Source: Dryomyza anilis (lineage: Eukaryota > Arthropoda > Insecta > Diptera > Dryomyzidae). Taken from it: DNA of 64,000 nucleotides. The notes under the pieces were generated by a model. It was not told where the DNA came from, searched no databases, and saw only the letters and a program-made list of their open reading frames with translations. The position numbers were made by a program, and so were the translations under genes. Below, in pieces: positions 45,190-57,007 of the stretch (within the stretch, counting starts at the first letter, position 1; each line of letters opens with the position of its first letter). The stretch is taken from positions 7,034,659 through 7,098,658 of the forward strand of contig OX638135.1 of assembly GCA_951804985.1 (NCBI GenBank). The letters are read 5' to 3'.

Positions 45190-46482
45190 AAAAGAACTTT
45201 TGAACTATCCCTGTCTGCCATTCGTTTCGATATTGATGCGAGAACGATACGATATGTCGAAGAATTCGTACGATATCGAATCAGATTTCGGTCTATTATC
45301 GCATGCCAAAACGTACTAAATTGCACGCATAGATCGTTGCGACATATCGCAGTATTTTCGTAACGAGAATAAAAACAATTCTGGTTCGATATCGCATTAA
45401 ATAGTGCAATGATATCGAGATTTTCTCATTGACATTATTGACATAAATAAGTGAGTCATCAATATATGACATTCGCAATGACAAAATAAAACAAAAAAAT
45501 AAAATACTAAATCTATTTTACCAAGCATCTTTAACTAACTATTTTATCTCTCCCTCACTTATCATGCCCTCCCTCATCAGTCCATCTTCTGAATCGATTG
45601 CATCGACAAAACTCCTAACAACCTCCTTTTCAGTGTTAGAATCAGCTGTCATTTGCTTCTACTGTTAACTGGGCTTTTCCTGTATCTTGAAATGTTTAAA
45701 TTTTATATAAACGAAAACATGTTCGAAATACAGTCAACGAACTCAGTCATTGTTTTCATTTTAAAATTTTTGAATACAAATTTTTTGACATCAAAAATAA
45801 AAATAAATAAAAATAAATAAAAACAAACAAACGGAAAGCACACTACGTTTTGAAATTTATTTTAAATAAAATAAAGTGAAATAAAACCAAATATATTTTC
45901 AAATCAATTGCATACATGTAGATCAAATTATAACAATATTTTCTATAGGCCATAGCTATTTTTTAAGTCAATAAAATATGTTTCTAAGTTATTGTAATAT
46001 TTTCTTACCACAGAAGAAAAAAATTAAATTTTCCTTCACTTCATTACAAATACCTCTGTCCTCATGTCCTGTAAGTAGGTGAACAGAATATTTGAGCAAA
46101 CAATATATTATGCAAAATTTGGGAGGCAGTTTTGGTTTATGCAGATAAAATGCACCATAAACCCAATATATCGTCTTTTTTATAACTGTTGGTCCAAAGG
46201 AAAATTTCTACAGTCCATATTGAAGACATTTGCAATATTCTTCAATTGTTATTGAAATTATTGTTCTATATTGCTTCGAAAAAATATTGCTATATCGATA
46301 TTTAAAATGTATAAATATCGAATCTTGTCATACAATTTTTTTGTACGAGAAATTTTAAAAATTAGTTGCGATAAAGCAACGAGATTGAACGTTTTTATCG
46401 AAGTTAGTACGAGAAAGCCTCGAGGTATCGAAGTGCTCCGAGACGTGGCAGACTGGGATATGAAAAGTATTAATGTGAGTGC
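45190..46482. repeat. Unclassified repeat, copy A
   Basis: The left part has many 'cgatatcg'-type words (45225-45420), the right part 'cgagattgaacgtttttatcg' to 'gctccgagacgtggcagact'. Tips are CCCTGTCTGCCA and, reversed, CCCAGTCTGCCA. The same two ends and a similar middle ('ttcgaaatacagtcaacgaa') occur at about 53525-55133 (copy B). No coding capacity. Confidence 0.6.
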
Positions 46483-46914
46483 TACTGAGTGCTAAAAGTA
46501 GGCAGCGCTGTTATTTAATTGTGTTATTGTAATGCCAAACATACATAGAATCAAAATAATGCTATTATTTTTAAATTCGTTGTCACCCAGTAACAATCAC
46601 GAATAACCAAATACATATAATGCAAAGAATCTTTTATTGACGTTGGGTGTGTTAAATAGCGGTAATATCAAACATACATATATTAATATCTGATGAAAAA
46701 TGTATATTTCTACAGAAACATTAATATAGTAAATTCATGTAAATCCGCGATTTAAGCAATTTGTGTTTAAATATCGTATAATAATATTTCAATCTGAACA
46801 AAATAATAATACAATTCAATTATAATGTAATTAGATATTACTCCCAATATTTATATGGTGATTTCGAAGTACGTTATAATTGCATTCAAGCATATTCAAA
46901 CAAATCTTTTCTAT

Positions 46915-47214
46915 CCGTGTAAGTATATCTTGAATACTTTTCGAGTTATTGCTTCGTATAGAGTTATATAAAAGTGACTTGTATGGGAGGTGGGCGTGTC
47001 CGTTGACCAATTTGGCTCATTTACATTGACAAACCTAACTTTTGGCTAAAAAGTATTGAAACGACATATCATCGCATTTTAAGCAGTATTTCTCAAGTTA
47101 TCGTGTATACGGACAGCAAGACAGACGGACATGGCTAAACGGACTCGGGTGGTGATGCTGATCAAGAATATATATACTTTTCCATACCGAACACGCCTCC
47201 TAAAAAAACTGTTG
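46915..47214. mobile_element. DINE-1 subfamily B, core-side fragment
   Basis: It runs from 'tatatcttgaatacttttcg' through 'gggaggtgggcgtgtccgtt' and the core to 'cgaacacgcctcctaa'. Both outer ends are missing. Confidence 0.85.
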
Positions 47215-48740
47215 TAAATTAATTTAATAATTGGTGAAGTAACTATTACCTTTTAATTCTTGAATAAATGGTTAAATATCAAACTTAAGTTTGGTAAAAT
47301 TGGTACAAATGTTATACTTTAAAAAAAAATTAAATTCAAATATTTTTGGTTTTCGAAATATGCTAACTTGAAAAGTGAAAATAATTATTAAAAATACATT
47401 GTGTATATCTGAAGTAGTTTTCCAACGAGATGTCGGTATTGATCATCTTTAATATAATACACAAATTGAATTTTGTTTCCAAAGGGTACTGAGATATGTA
47501 CATCTTCCTAAAATCAGAGACCAAAAATAATTAATTTTTTCAAATTTATGGGTAAAAAGTCATTGTAAGAAATGATGGCACTGTAAAACAAAGGGCACCA
47601 TTAGATAACATTCGATGAACATTTTTAATTTATGGTCTTATTTTTATTATAGGACTGTTAAATTTTAAAATATTTTTTAATAATTATATTTGAGAATTAT
47701 AAATAAAAGTTTGATTAATATTATTAAAGTCAAAAATAATTATTTTTGATAAATACTTTCAAAATTCAAATATAATTTTTATTTTAGATACATATTTATT
47801 AAAACAAAAATTAATTATTATTTTTGATATATATATGGAAAAAAAGTCGTTACTCCTACCAAAAAATTTCCAAATAAACAAACAAATTGGCTGAACTTTA
47901 GATAACCGGATGAAGTGAAATATTTTTTCTTCAAACTATCCCCCCCTCTGTTTGGGTCCCAGACTAAATTGGCGGTCGGACTTGTGGTACCCCAGATAAA
48001 TCGAAACCTTATACACCTTATGAACATGTAGGTACTGAAATGAAAGATATTGATCTCACGATTAGTATGTTATTATGTTCATGATTCGATAACCACAGTA
48101 ACCTCAGGACCCTTTTTACTTTTAACAACTGAGTTCATTTTATACACGAATAATATATAGATACAAGTGTGGGTACCCAAACGAAAAGAAATTTAATCAG
48201 AAGTCTATTATACGCTTTTATATTTATGTTTTACAAAATAAAAAATTTAATATTTTATAAAAAAATTTCGCCTGCGGCGCTTTTTCGATATTACTTCCCA
48301 ACGAAATATTATAATTAACTGTTGGGCCACTTCTAGAAAATTTAAAAAAAGCGCTTCACGTTAACTATTCATTTCAAAATTTTCTTCGTCATTTTGATAA
48401 ATAATTAAATATTTTACTCAACAATCAGCATTTAATTTGAATTTTATTTTTTACATAATTACAAATCCTAATCGCTATGGTTATAAAATCATAAAAATAA
48501 CCATAAAATTACAAATGTGGCATTATTACCTTTCATTTGAGTACCTATATGACCAAATATGTAGGTGCACCGGATATCGATTTTTCTAGGGTACCACAGA
48601 TCCGACCGCACCCTATATTTTTTTGTTTGTTTTTTAAGCAAATAAAACGGTTGATTTAAGGAAAAAAAAGTTGGTTTAAAGAAGTACGATCCAAAACCAA
48701 CCCCCCCCCAACCAAATCATACTTCTGGATCCGCCCCTGG
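47215..48740. other. Unassigned DNA with an inverted repeat
   Basis: About 47965-48055 and 48515-48610 are diverged inverted copies of each other ('gtggtacccta', 'aaatcgatatccgg', 'catgtaggtac'). Their wording resembles the middle part of DINE-1 subfamily A. The right edge near 48738 has CAGGGGCGGATCC on the minus strand, a sequence common at MITE ends, but its partner was not found. Confidence 0.45.
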
Positions 48741-48744
48741 ACGT

Positions 48745-49225
48745 TAGTTTTGTGGTGGCATTATTCCCCTCGTTGCTAAATCAGCTGGATTCCTTTGTGA
48801 TCGAATATGACGCCATTGTTAAGGGGGCAACACACTATTAATGTATGACGTTCGGTTGGCTATAAATGATTTCGCGAATACATCTGCTCCTAAAATGACA
48901 TATATTTGACTAGGCTTGTTAGTGTGGATCAGCGAGCTTGAGTGCCTTAAAGAATTGTAATTTGTCACTGGATACTTCATCTCCCGGAAGGTCTTGAGTC
49001 AATTTCGACAAACAAAGTGCGTCTGCTATGATTGTTTTTGCATGCGAAGAAATTTTAAGTTGTACCTTTCCTCTTGATTGATTACTATTGATTGATCCAA
49101 TGCCGTAAAGTAATGTTTGATCGTTCGATCTCTTTAGATTGAGCCGTTGAACACACGCTTCTGTAATAAGTGTTGTTTGTGCACCAGAATCAAGTAGAGC
49201 ACGGTTGTAATATGTTGATATTATC
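48745..49225 (-). pseudogene. BEL/Pao protease joined to post-RNase-H region by a deletion
   Basis: On the minus strand, about 49150-49210 reads ALLDSGAQTTLITE, the aspartic protease active site (DSG). About 48870-48890 reads VILGADVF, the second conserved protease strand. Within 30 codons the frame changes to WRHIRSQRNPADLATRG, which in BEL/Pao pol lies after RNase H. Reverse transcriptase and the RNase H core are therefore deleted at about 48830-48845. The protease cleaves the polyprotein. The parts are linked by frame breaks. Confidence 0.8.
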
Positions 49226-50715
49226 CTACACCATTATTACTGCTGTTGGAAGAAGCGTAAGAGATCGGTTGTTCTCATGAGTAGAGTTAATGCTGTGGCT
49301 AATTTCTTGCGATGTTTCTGCTTCATTTGATTGTGAAAGATGCAATTGTTGTGCTGTTGCCTTTTTTGGCATTGTTGTTTGATGAAGCAGTGAATTATGC
49401 CGTGAGTTGCACAATTTGCATGATGAATATTTGCATTCAGAAATCGAATGCTTCTCTCGTAAACAGTTGACACAGATGTTATTGTTGCGAACCACAGATA
49501 ATCTATTATTTATGTCAAGCGCCTTGAACTGGTTGCAGTGGTAAAGAAAATGTGTCTTCGCGCGTAGTGGACAAGACTGAATTACAGATGTTAACATATG
49601 TGATTGATTGCGCCTTTGATTACTACTAGTTATGTTATCTGATTTCGGAAACTGATTTACAAAATGCGACGAGCCCTTCTATGAATTTTCTAGTGTGAAA
49701 ACTCTCTCCGCCAAGATATCCATAAATTGTTGAAACGTAACAGTTTGACCAGCCTTTCGTGTTCTATATCAAAGAGTATGAGTTTCAGCATCTAATTTCT
49801 TCTCTAAATGGAATAGAAGAACAGAATCCCATTGGTTAACTTGTTCAAGTACTTTCAGTGCGTTAAAACTTCCTTGAGTGTTGTTAAAAAGTCGTTTTAA
49901 CTCATTTACGGATGATGCGTTTTGATCAAAATGCAGTTCAAAATAAACCTTCTTGATTGTTTCTTTTTTATTGAACTTTCGTTTTACCATTTGCCAGGCA
50001 ATTTCGTAGTTATCATTGGTCGGTTTCAGATGCTTAATGAAGGAAAGTGCTTCGCCCTTGAGTTTAGTCTGAAGATACTCTAATTTTTCAATATAAGATA
50101 TGTTGGATCTGCCATCAATCATAGCTTCAAACAAACCACGAAAACGTAATTTGTATAGGTTCCATCGAAGTCAGGAATCTGAATTTGAGGTAGACGTATT
50201 TCATGTTGTTGAGCCGCATGGTTAGCTTGCGCTGGTTGATTTTCTGGACCAGAATAATCAAATCGAGTGTTTGATGATATCCTCTCAACGAGTACACTCA
50301 TTGTGCTTTGATATTCAAGCAGAACTTGTAATGCAGCGCTTAGAATAGTGTGTGTGAACGACTTTCATTTCTCGTTGACGGAACTTCATTTCCAGATGGC
50401 TGTTCTTTATTTGCAGATTGATTTTCTCGAAGACGAGCAGCCAAAATTGCCTTTATACTGAAAAATTCCTCTTCCATCTCAATGCGATACATTTCTTCGG
50501 CTTGTTCTTCGTCAGGCGTGTCTACCAATTAATCGATTTCAGTTTGAATAGCTCATAATTCGTGTAAATCTCGTCCGCCTTGTCAACCCGAACTCTGATT
50601 TCGTCCAGCGTCGAATCTTGGTTTTAGCAGAAGTTCTTATTCGAATTAGAAATCGAATTAGAAATTCGAATTAGAAATCACTTGATGGTTTGCCGCTGTC
50701 GCTTAAGCTGTCCAT
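49226..50715 (-). pseudogene. BEL/Pao gag
   Basis: It starts at ATG 50715 (MDSLSDSGKPSSD). A frame break follows, then a coiled-coil-like acidic part (EEQAEEMYRIEMEEEFFSI, 50340-50528), LPQIQIPDFDGTY (50119-50301), the capsid-like part (KLEYLQTKLKGEALSFIKHL, 49769-50134), and a nucleocapsid part with zinc knuckles (CVNCLREKHSISEC, then CKLCNSRH, 49226-49597). Gag packages the RNA into particles. Several stops and frameshifts lie between the pieces. Confidence 0.85.
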
Positions 50716-50815
50716 TTTTTGTTATTAACCACGAGAGCAGGAAAAATCAGTATAAAGTGAAAATAAAAGTTGAAAATTGCCGCACATCCGGCTCGAAGGA
50801 CCAAAAATAATGTGC

Positions 50816-51056
50816 AAAACTGATGACTTGCAATAATTGAAAAACGTTCGAAATTTTATTTTTTATAAATTTATTAAAAAGTAAAATGTTGCTGATTGGA
50901 ATGTGCGTCAATAATGAAAATTTTAGAAAATATTTTTGAAAAGATACAATAATAAAGTTGATGATAAAATAAAAAATATTATTTTTTTTAGAACAAGTAA
51001 ATATAGTTAAAGTAAAATATGATGATTTAATAATGAAGTTGATTCTATTTCCAACA
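50816..51056 (-). mobile_element. BEL/Pao 5' LTR
   Basis: On the minus strand it runs from TGTTGGAAATAG (51056) to about TTTTGCA (50816), about 241 bp. It is followed by 'ttggtccttcgagccgg', a leader wording common in BEL/Pao elements, and then gag. Its first 60 bp match the 3' LTR relic at 38301 downward. Confidence 0.7.
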
Positions 51057-52084
51057 AGCAATATTATTTTAATTACAAAACCCACTACTGCATGTCGAAT
51101 TTTATTAAACACCTGTTATGATACCTAACACTATTTGCCTAACACTAGGGTCCAAACATTTTACTTTACCGGACGGTGTCAAAAAGTAAACAAAAAACAA
51201 ATTACCACGCACCCCAAAATTGGCGGAAAATGACAAAAATACGATTTTTCTTCATATGTCCTGCATGTCGGTCTTTTCTTTATTATAATAAAGTTAAAAA
51301 GGAAATATTTTTAAAATAATGCAACGTGAAATATTACAAACAAATTTACATAAATAAAAATATATCTCAAGGTCACGTAGTACCATTTACAAATCAAAAA
51401 CTCTATTTATTGCATTTTTATATAAAGGAGGCACATAAAAAACACCACGCAAATTTTCGAGACACCACAAAAGTTAAATAAGACTACAACAACAGTGCGA
51501 CAGTCTTATATACGTTTTGATTTTCAGTATACTATTAGTTGCTACGACTAAGATATGCATATGATTTTGAATTTTGGGCTGAAAAGCATTTAATTAGCCA
51601 ACAAAAAAATGTCAGATGCTTTTAATAAAAATATAACACTCAAAATTTAGCCAGACCCTCTGGAATCTCTGGAATAGGTTTGTCAAATTTATGTGACAGG
51701 TAGAAGATCATTAAAATAAATCTGTTATATCTAGCAAAAAATGAGTTTCATACGCCTGCAAAGAAAGACCTATTCAAAAAAGAAACACCGCCCATTTCCA
51801 TTAAAAATTAACTTCATAAAACGCAATTTTCCAAGAACCCTATTTCAAACAAATTAAAAATTGTCCTGCCACATCACAATTGCCTCCTAAACTAAGCAAA
51901 CAAGTGAGAGCGAAATGTCAATTCATTTGTTTCGTTAAGTTTTCGTTTAGTCTCAAATTTTTATATGAAGCAAAGAAAATTAGGAGAAATATCAAATGCC
52001 TGAATCGCAAATATTGCCTATTTTCTTTAAAATTATTATAGAGTTTTTTAGAGATGAAGTTTAAGCGTTAGAGAAAGTTGGAAT
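51057..52084. other. AT-rich non-coding DNA
   Basis: No repeat ends or genes were recognised. The stretch 'acgcaccccaaaattggcgg' near 51210 is its only G+C-richer part. Confidence 0.45.
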
Positions 52085-52621
52085 CGACCTGCAGATCAAT
52101 TGTTAAAGAAATTTATGCATTGTTTTTACTATTTCGTTGATTTTGTTATTTTTTTCCTTTTTTGCGTTTTATGTTTGTTTTCAGTTTTTGAGATTGACTT
52201 TTATTTTTTATTTTGTTTATATTCTTGTTTTTATGTTTTCGCTTTTGTGTTTCCAATTTTAATTTCGCTTTTGCGTTTTTTTTATTTTGTGTTCGTGTTT
52301 TTGATTTTGTGGTTTCGTCTTCGCTTTTGTTTTCAGTTTTAGTTTTTGTATTTTGTTTTGGCTTTTGTGTTTTTTTGTGACGTTTTTTTCATTTATTTTT
52401 AGTTTTTGTGTTTTTTTTTTGTTTGTTTTGTTGTTTTGTGTTTGTGTTTTTGTGTTTTAGCTTTTGATTTTTATATTTGACTTTTCCCTTTCTTTTCTTT
52501 TCTTTTATGTTTTTGTTTTTTGAATTTTTGTTTTCATGTGTTTTTTTGTGTTTATGCTTTTAATTTTGAATTTTTGCATTTGTTTTTGTGTTTTTGCTTT
52601 TGATTTGTTTTTTTGGTTTTA
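52085..52621 (-). repeat. Repeat G tail on the minus strand
   Basis: This is a T-rich mirror of the AAAAC tail. It is interrupted at 52621 by the fold-back Tc3-like element and continues with the G head at 56459-56760 ('cctatcattccctcgagccc', 'tcgtccgttttt'). Confidence 0.65.
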
Positions 52622-52966
52622 TACACTGTGGTGTATAACTATAGCCGCACCATTTTTTTGTGAGATTCTCTGCTTCAAAAAAATATTTTTAAAAACAAAC
52701 AAAAGTTGTTAAAAGATCATGCAAAAAAAACTATTTCTTGATACAAAATCTCCAATTATGTTTGTTTTTGTACCCGTGGTAAATAAAAGTTTGTTTTCAT
52801 AGTGGTGCATAACTATAGATGCATTTTAATAAAAAGCATAAAATGACACATTATTGTAAGTTAGACTTAATTTATATTATTTTAATAAATAGTATTGTCT
52901 TCTTGATTATCAATATGCTCAAAAATTCTTTTTGTCATGCTATTAATTAAGCTTATTCGCACTTTT

Positions 52967-53420
52967 TCACCAATTGACTCCCAAGATTCCATCACATCCA
53001 TTTTTAAACGTGAAATTTTTTTCGCATTGCTTGTTTTCAACAAATATTTTTTGGAACATCATTCCTGAGATATTTTCTATTGGATTCAGGTCTGTGGAGT
53101 AGGTTGGCCAATGCAAAACCTTCACGTTTTGCGATTCTAGCCATGAGCTAGTCTCATTGCACTTATCTAAAATAGCATTATTTTGTTGCAATGTCTTATT
53201 TTCTGTATTATTTTTCTCTAAATACGGAAGGAGGTTAGTTCTAAACATCGATGTGTATTCCCCGGAATTCATACTCGTGTATGTGAATGCAAACTCTAAC
53301 AATCCATGAACACTTTAAAATTTCTCTTCGAAAAGTAGTGTGGTCACTCCAATAGAAATTTAAACCATTCTACCCGTCCAAATTAAACGTTTTCTCATTG
53401 AAAAAAAATAGTGTTACAAA
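52967..53420 (-). pseudogene. Tc3-like transposase C-terminal half (left arm)
   Basis: The frame reads MFRTNLLPYLEKNN, QQNNAILDK (where QDNA with the second catalytic Asp is usual; here Asn), HWPTYSTDLNPIEN (the hallmark before the third catalytic residue) and KIFVENKQCEKN. An upstream piece, broken by stops, has EKTFNLDG near 53390, the region of the first catalytic Asp. The N-terminal DNA-binding part is absent. With Asp changed and the start missing it cannot be active. Confidence 0.85.
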
Positions 53421-53524
53421 ATAATCGATTCATTTTGTAAGATTATTTGTAATATTTATTTTGTGTTAATGGTATACTAAAGTTAGCATTCACATACACG
53501 AGTATGAACTCTAGGAAAAACACA

Positions 53525-55133
53525 ACACCAAACTGTTTCGATATCGCAACGAAAATGTTGCGAAATGTCGAAGAATTTTTCCGATATCGATGCCATTTCT
53601 CGCAAAAATAATATAGGAAAATTCCTACCAAAACGGTCGGCCGATATCGAACCGAGATAATGAAGGTTTCTCGTTACAAGAATTATTTCAGAATCGAAGC
53701 GTTCTAGAAGCTGATTGGTTTAAATAAATGCGTCATCTATATATGTCATACGCAATGACAATAAAAAAACAGAAAAAATCAATACCTTTACCTATATCTT
53801 ATCTCCAGGGAAAGTTTTTTTTTGGCACAAAATATAGTTCAAAATGGCAGGCAAAATGGCACAAAAAACAGTAAAAATGGCACAAAAATAGGCAAAAAAG
53901 ACACAAAAATAGTCAAAAAATGGCACAAAAATAGTCAAAAATGGGAAAAAAACGCAAGAAATGGCAACGAAAAAAAAAACTTTCTATAATTTTTCAATGA
54001 ACTATTTTTTTTGACAATCAAAGATTTCTCTTTTACATGGTCTAATATTTATTTCGTTAATTTCATACACAAAAGAACTTACAAAAATAAGTACACAAGA
54101 AAAGGACGTCATATATTTTTTTAATACAACCAGAAAATCGAAAATAATATTTAAAAAGGTTTGCCAGAGTGTAAAAAAGTCATTTTTAGGCAAAGTATAT
54201 CAAAATTGGCAAATTTACAAAATAATTGAAAAAATGGCATTTTTTGGCAAAAGCCAAAAAAACTTGCCCTGCTTATATCTATTTTCTTATTATGTCCTTC
54301 GAATCATGGTTAGTATATATATTTTTTCTATTGAATTAAATTTCGTAACACAATTACTAACCATCATCATTTTCCATCGCATTTTATGTTCTGTCAGTTG
54401 CTCCTACTGAATACTCTATATTAATTTGTAGTATATTATTTTCATATCCAATTTCAATTTAAACAAAATAGTTTTCGAAAATTAGTCTACGAACTTAGCA
54501 TGTGTTTAAATTTTTTTGGTTTTTTTCTGAACGAAAATATTTCTGAGAAAAATAATAAACAATGAAAATTCAAAGCTCACTATTTTCATAAATTTTTTTT
54601 ATGAAATAAAGTGAAATTAACATAAAAATATAAAAAAATAATGTCAACTCTATTTATTTTAAACAAAAGTAAATACAGCCATAAAGAAAATGTCACTGGA
54701 CACCTGGTAAATTTATTTTTGAAATCGGAAAAGCGTCGCAAACAGGAGTTCTAACATTTATTAACAAAGAAACGAAAATCGTTGATTTTATAATAATGAA
54801 TTTCATCTAACTCTTGCGGTCATTGACAGTACTTGAACGCAGAGGGGTGTTCCAACTGTTAGGACCTGCATATCGTCACCAAAATTATATCCAGCAGACG
54901 AAAGCAGGCATGTACCTGATAGGAGGTACAACTAAATGCGAAAATCTTTAAAAATAAGTTTTGTTATAACAACGAGATCAATGTTTTTCTCGTAGACATT
55001 TCGAAAAACCTTCAAAATAATTGAAAACAAAAATCATAAAAAGTTTGTTTCGATATATTAACGAGATCGATTTTTTTCTCGAAGCCACTTCGAGAATTGT
55101 TCGATACACTGGAGGCTCCGAGTCGTGGTATAC
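53525..55133. repeat. Unclassified repeat, copy B, inside the right arm
   Basis: Its ends and middle match copy A (45190-46482): 'cgaaatgtcgaagaattttt' and 'cgatatcg' words at the left, 'acgagatcgatttttttctcg' and 'ggctccgagtcgtgg' at the right. Transposase-arm sequence lies on both sides. It contains the hAT MITE. Confidence 0.6.
53816..54271. mobile_element. hAT MITE with 8-bp duplication
   Basis: The ends are CAGGGAAAGTTTTTTTTTGG and, reversed, CAGGGCAAGTTTTTTTGGCT. Flanks are cttatctc (53808-53815) and cttatatc (54272-54279), 7 of 8 identical. CAGGG ends with an 8-bp duplication fit hAT. 456 bp; the interior consists of 'atggcacaaaaatag' repeats with no coding capacity. Confidence 0.88.
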
Positions 55134-56110
55134 TGGGCGATGTTGAGAACTAACCTCCTTTCGTATTTAGAGGGAAATAATACAGAAAATATGACATTGC
55201 AGCAAAATAATGCTATTTTAGATAAGGGCAATGAGACTAGCTCATGGCTAGAATCGCATAACGTGAAGCTTTTGCATTGGCCAGCCTACTCCACAGACCT
55301 GAATCCAATAGAAACCAATTGGGAAGGTTAGATCACATGGGAAATTTTAAAGTAGGTGTTATTATGATAGTTAGGATTATCAAAATTATAGTCGGTCTAA
55401 GCCGACTATACATACCGTACACAAATGTGTGGTTACCATTCAAAGTGGTATATAGGTCACCAGGGAATACGAATCCTGAAAATAACTACAAACTTTCAAT
55501 CGCTGACGAATTTCCATTCATTTGATACCCATATTTACAAATGGGTAGGTATACCGAATTTCGATTTTTTTTGGGAACCACAAGTCGTTTCGCGGGAAAA
55601 CATTATTTTCATGTATTTGTGCATGAAGTCAATATATATTTGACCAAAAAAGTTTACATAAGCACGTAAACAGCAAAATTAAGCTGTAGATGTAAATTTT
55701 ATGAGGTATTTTAATATAAATGATCAGATCACAAGTCACAATGAACCGATCGAACCAATTTTTTCGCACATACAGCGTGGGTATATAAGTAATCTAAGTT
55801 ATCAGTTTCATTCATCTAACTCTTCAATTTTTTTAAGTAATAGGGATTTCAACAGACAGACGGACAGACGGACATCGCTAAATCGACTCAGGAGATCATG
55901 CTGATCAAGAATATATATACTTTTCCATACCGGAGATGCCTTCTTTCAGGTGTTACAAACGGCGTACCAAACTGAATATACCCTTTCACTCTTAGTGTAG
56001 GATATAAATATCACAGGAATGATGTTCCGAAAAATATTTGTTGAAAACAAGCAATGCGAAAAAAAGTTCACGTTTAAAAATGGATGTGATTGAATCTTGG
56101 CAGTCAATTG
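55134..56110 (+). pseudogene. Tc3-like transposase C-terminal half (right arm), split by DINE-1
   Basis: 55134-55314 reads MLRTNLLSYLEGNN, QQNNAILDKGNE and LHWPAYSTDLNPIE. After the DINE-1 the frame resumes near 56008 (GMMF-type, then KIFVENKQCEKKFTFK) and stops at about 56092. QQNN again replaces QQDN, so both arms share the Asp-to-Asn change and descend from one defective template. The upstream continuation lies left of repeat B at about 53470-53520. Confidence 0.83.
55315..56007. mobile_element. DINE-1 subfamily A in the transposase arm
   Basis: It is complete, about 693 bp, from CCAATTGGGAAGGTTAGATC to 'cttagtgtaggatataa'. The left-arm transposase gives the empty site ('ccaatagaaaatatctcagg'), showing insertion at an A-run with no long target duplication, as for Helentron-type elements. 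Confidence 0.92.
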
Positions 56111-56458
56111 GTGAAAAAGTGCGAATTAGCTTAATTAATAGCATGACAAAAAGAATTTTTGAGCATATTGATAATCAAGAAGACAATACTCATTATTAAA
56201 ATAATATAAATTAAGTCTAACTAACAATAATGTGTCGTTTTGTGCTATTTATTAAAATGCATCTATAGTTATGCACCACTATGAAAACAAACTTTTATTT
56301 ACCGCGGTTACAAAAACAAAAATAATTGGATATTTTCTATCAAGAAATAGTTTTTTTTGCACGATCTTTTAACCACTTTTGTTTGTTTTTAAAAATATTT
56401 TTTGGAAGCAGAGAATCGCATAAAAAATGGTGCGGTTATAATTATGCACCACAGTGTA

Positions 56459-56760
56459 CATATATTTTTTTGTATTTGCGTTTTTTTCATGTTTGTAGCT
56501 GTTGCAAGTGCCAAGTTATATCGTTTTGAAAGTTTAGGCTGTATCGGAGGTGTCACGCCCTTTTGCGCAATCCCACCCATATATAGCCTATCATTCCCTC
56601 GAGCCCATACCGCATATGTGCTAAAAATTTCAAGTATATCGGTTCGTCCGTTTTTTTTTTTTTTAACGAACGAATCCCACGCCCTCTTACCCGCCCAACC
56701 GACCGAGAGGCACATCCGCATATCGCGCGGATTGGTGACCGTTTCTTGAGCAGCCCGAGC
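56459..56760 (-). repeat. Repeat G head on the minus strand
   Basis: It matches the reverse complement of 16140-16360 ('gctacaaacatgaaa', 'cctatcattccctcg') and continues the T-rich tail at 52085-52621 across the fold-back element. Confidence 0.65.
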
Positions 56761-57007
56761 TGGTCAGATTCACGAGATTTCGCGAGTTAACTACAGATAA
56801 ATATCATCAGTTAACTAAAAAAAAGTCTCATTAAAGTATACAAAGTCTAATTAAGTATTTAGGTGTTGAACGATATTATTTTTTTACTACGTCAATCGAG
56901 TCAGAAAGATAGAAAAGAAAATATAATTCATTAAACTCATTGCATATCCGACGGAATGTATCATTTAAAGAGTAGTTAGAGCTACATATGCCCAATTTTA
57001 TCGGAAT

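Larger units (their letters stand above)
37851..51056 (-). mobile_element. BEL/Pao element as a whole, collinear but dispersed
   Basis: Reading the minus strand gives LTR, gag, protease, post-RNase-H peptide, integrase start, integrase core, C-terminal domain and LTR start in the canonical order. Interruptions are about 7 kb of repeats (41578-48744), a LINE (39190-41506), a SINE (38355-38663) and a MITE (37880-38262). One element decayed in place is the simplest reading; two separate fragments of the same family cannot be excluded. Confidence 0.65.
52624..56456. mobile_element. Fold-back Tc3-like element, TA-flanked
   Basis: The outer ends are CACTGTGGTGTATAACTATA and, reversed, CACTGTGGTGCATAATTATA, flanked by TA at 52622-52623 and 56457-56458. 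A second direct copy of the end motif (GTGGTGCATAACTATAG) lies 178 bp inside on the left (52802) and at the mirrored place on the right (about 56262-56278), an IR/DR arrangement. Both arms (about 680 bp) encode the same 3' half of a transposase, pointing outward from a shared centre near 53300-53470. The right arm was later split by repeat B and a DINE-1. Confidence 0.8.

Noticed and set aside
41578..48744. Missing BEL/Pao reverse transcriptase hidden in this interval
   Set aside because: No RT motif was seen on either strand, and protease and post-RNase-H wording are already adjacent at about 48835, so RT was deleted rather than displaced here.
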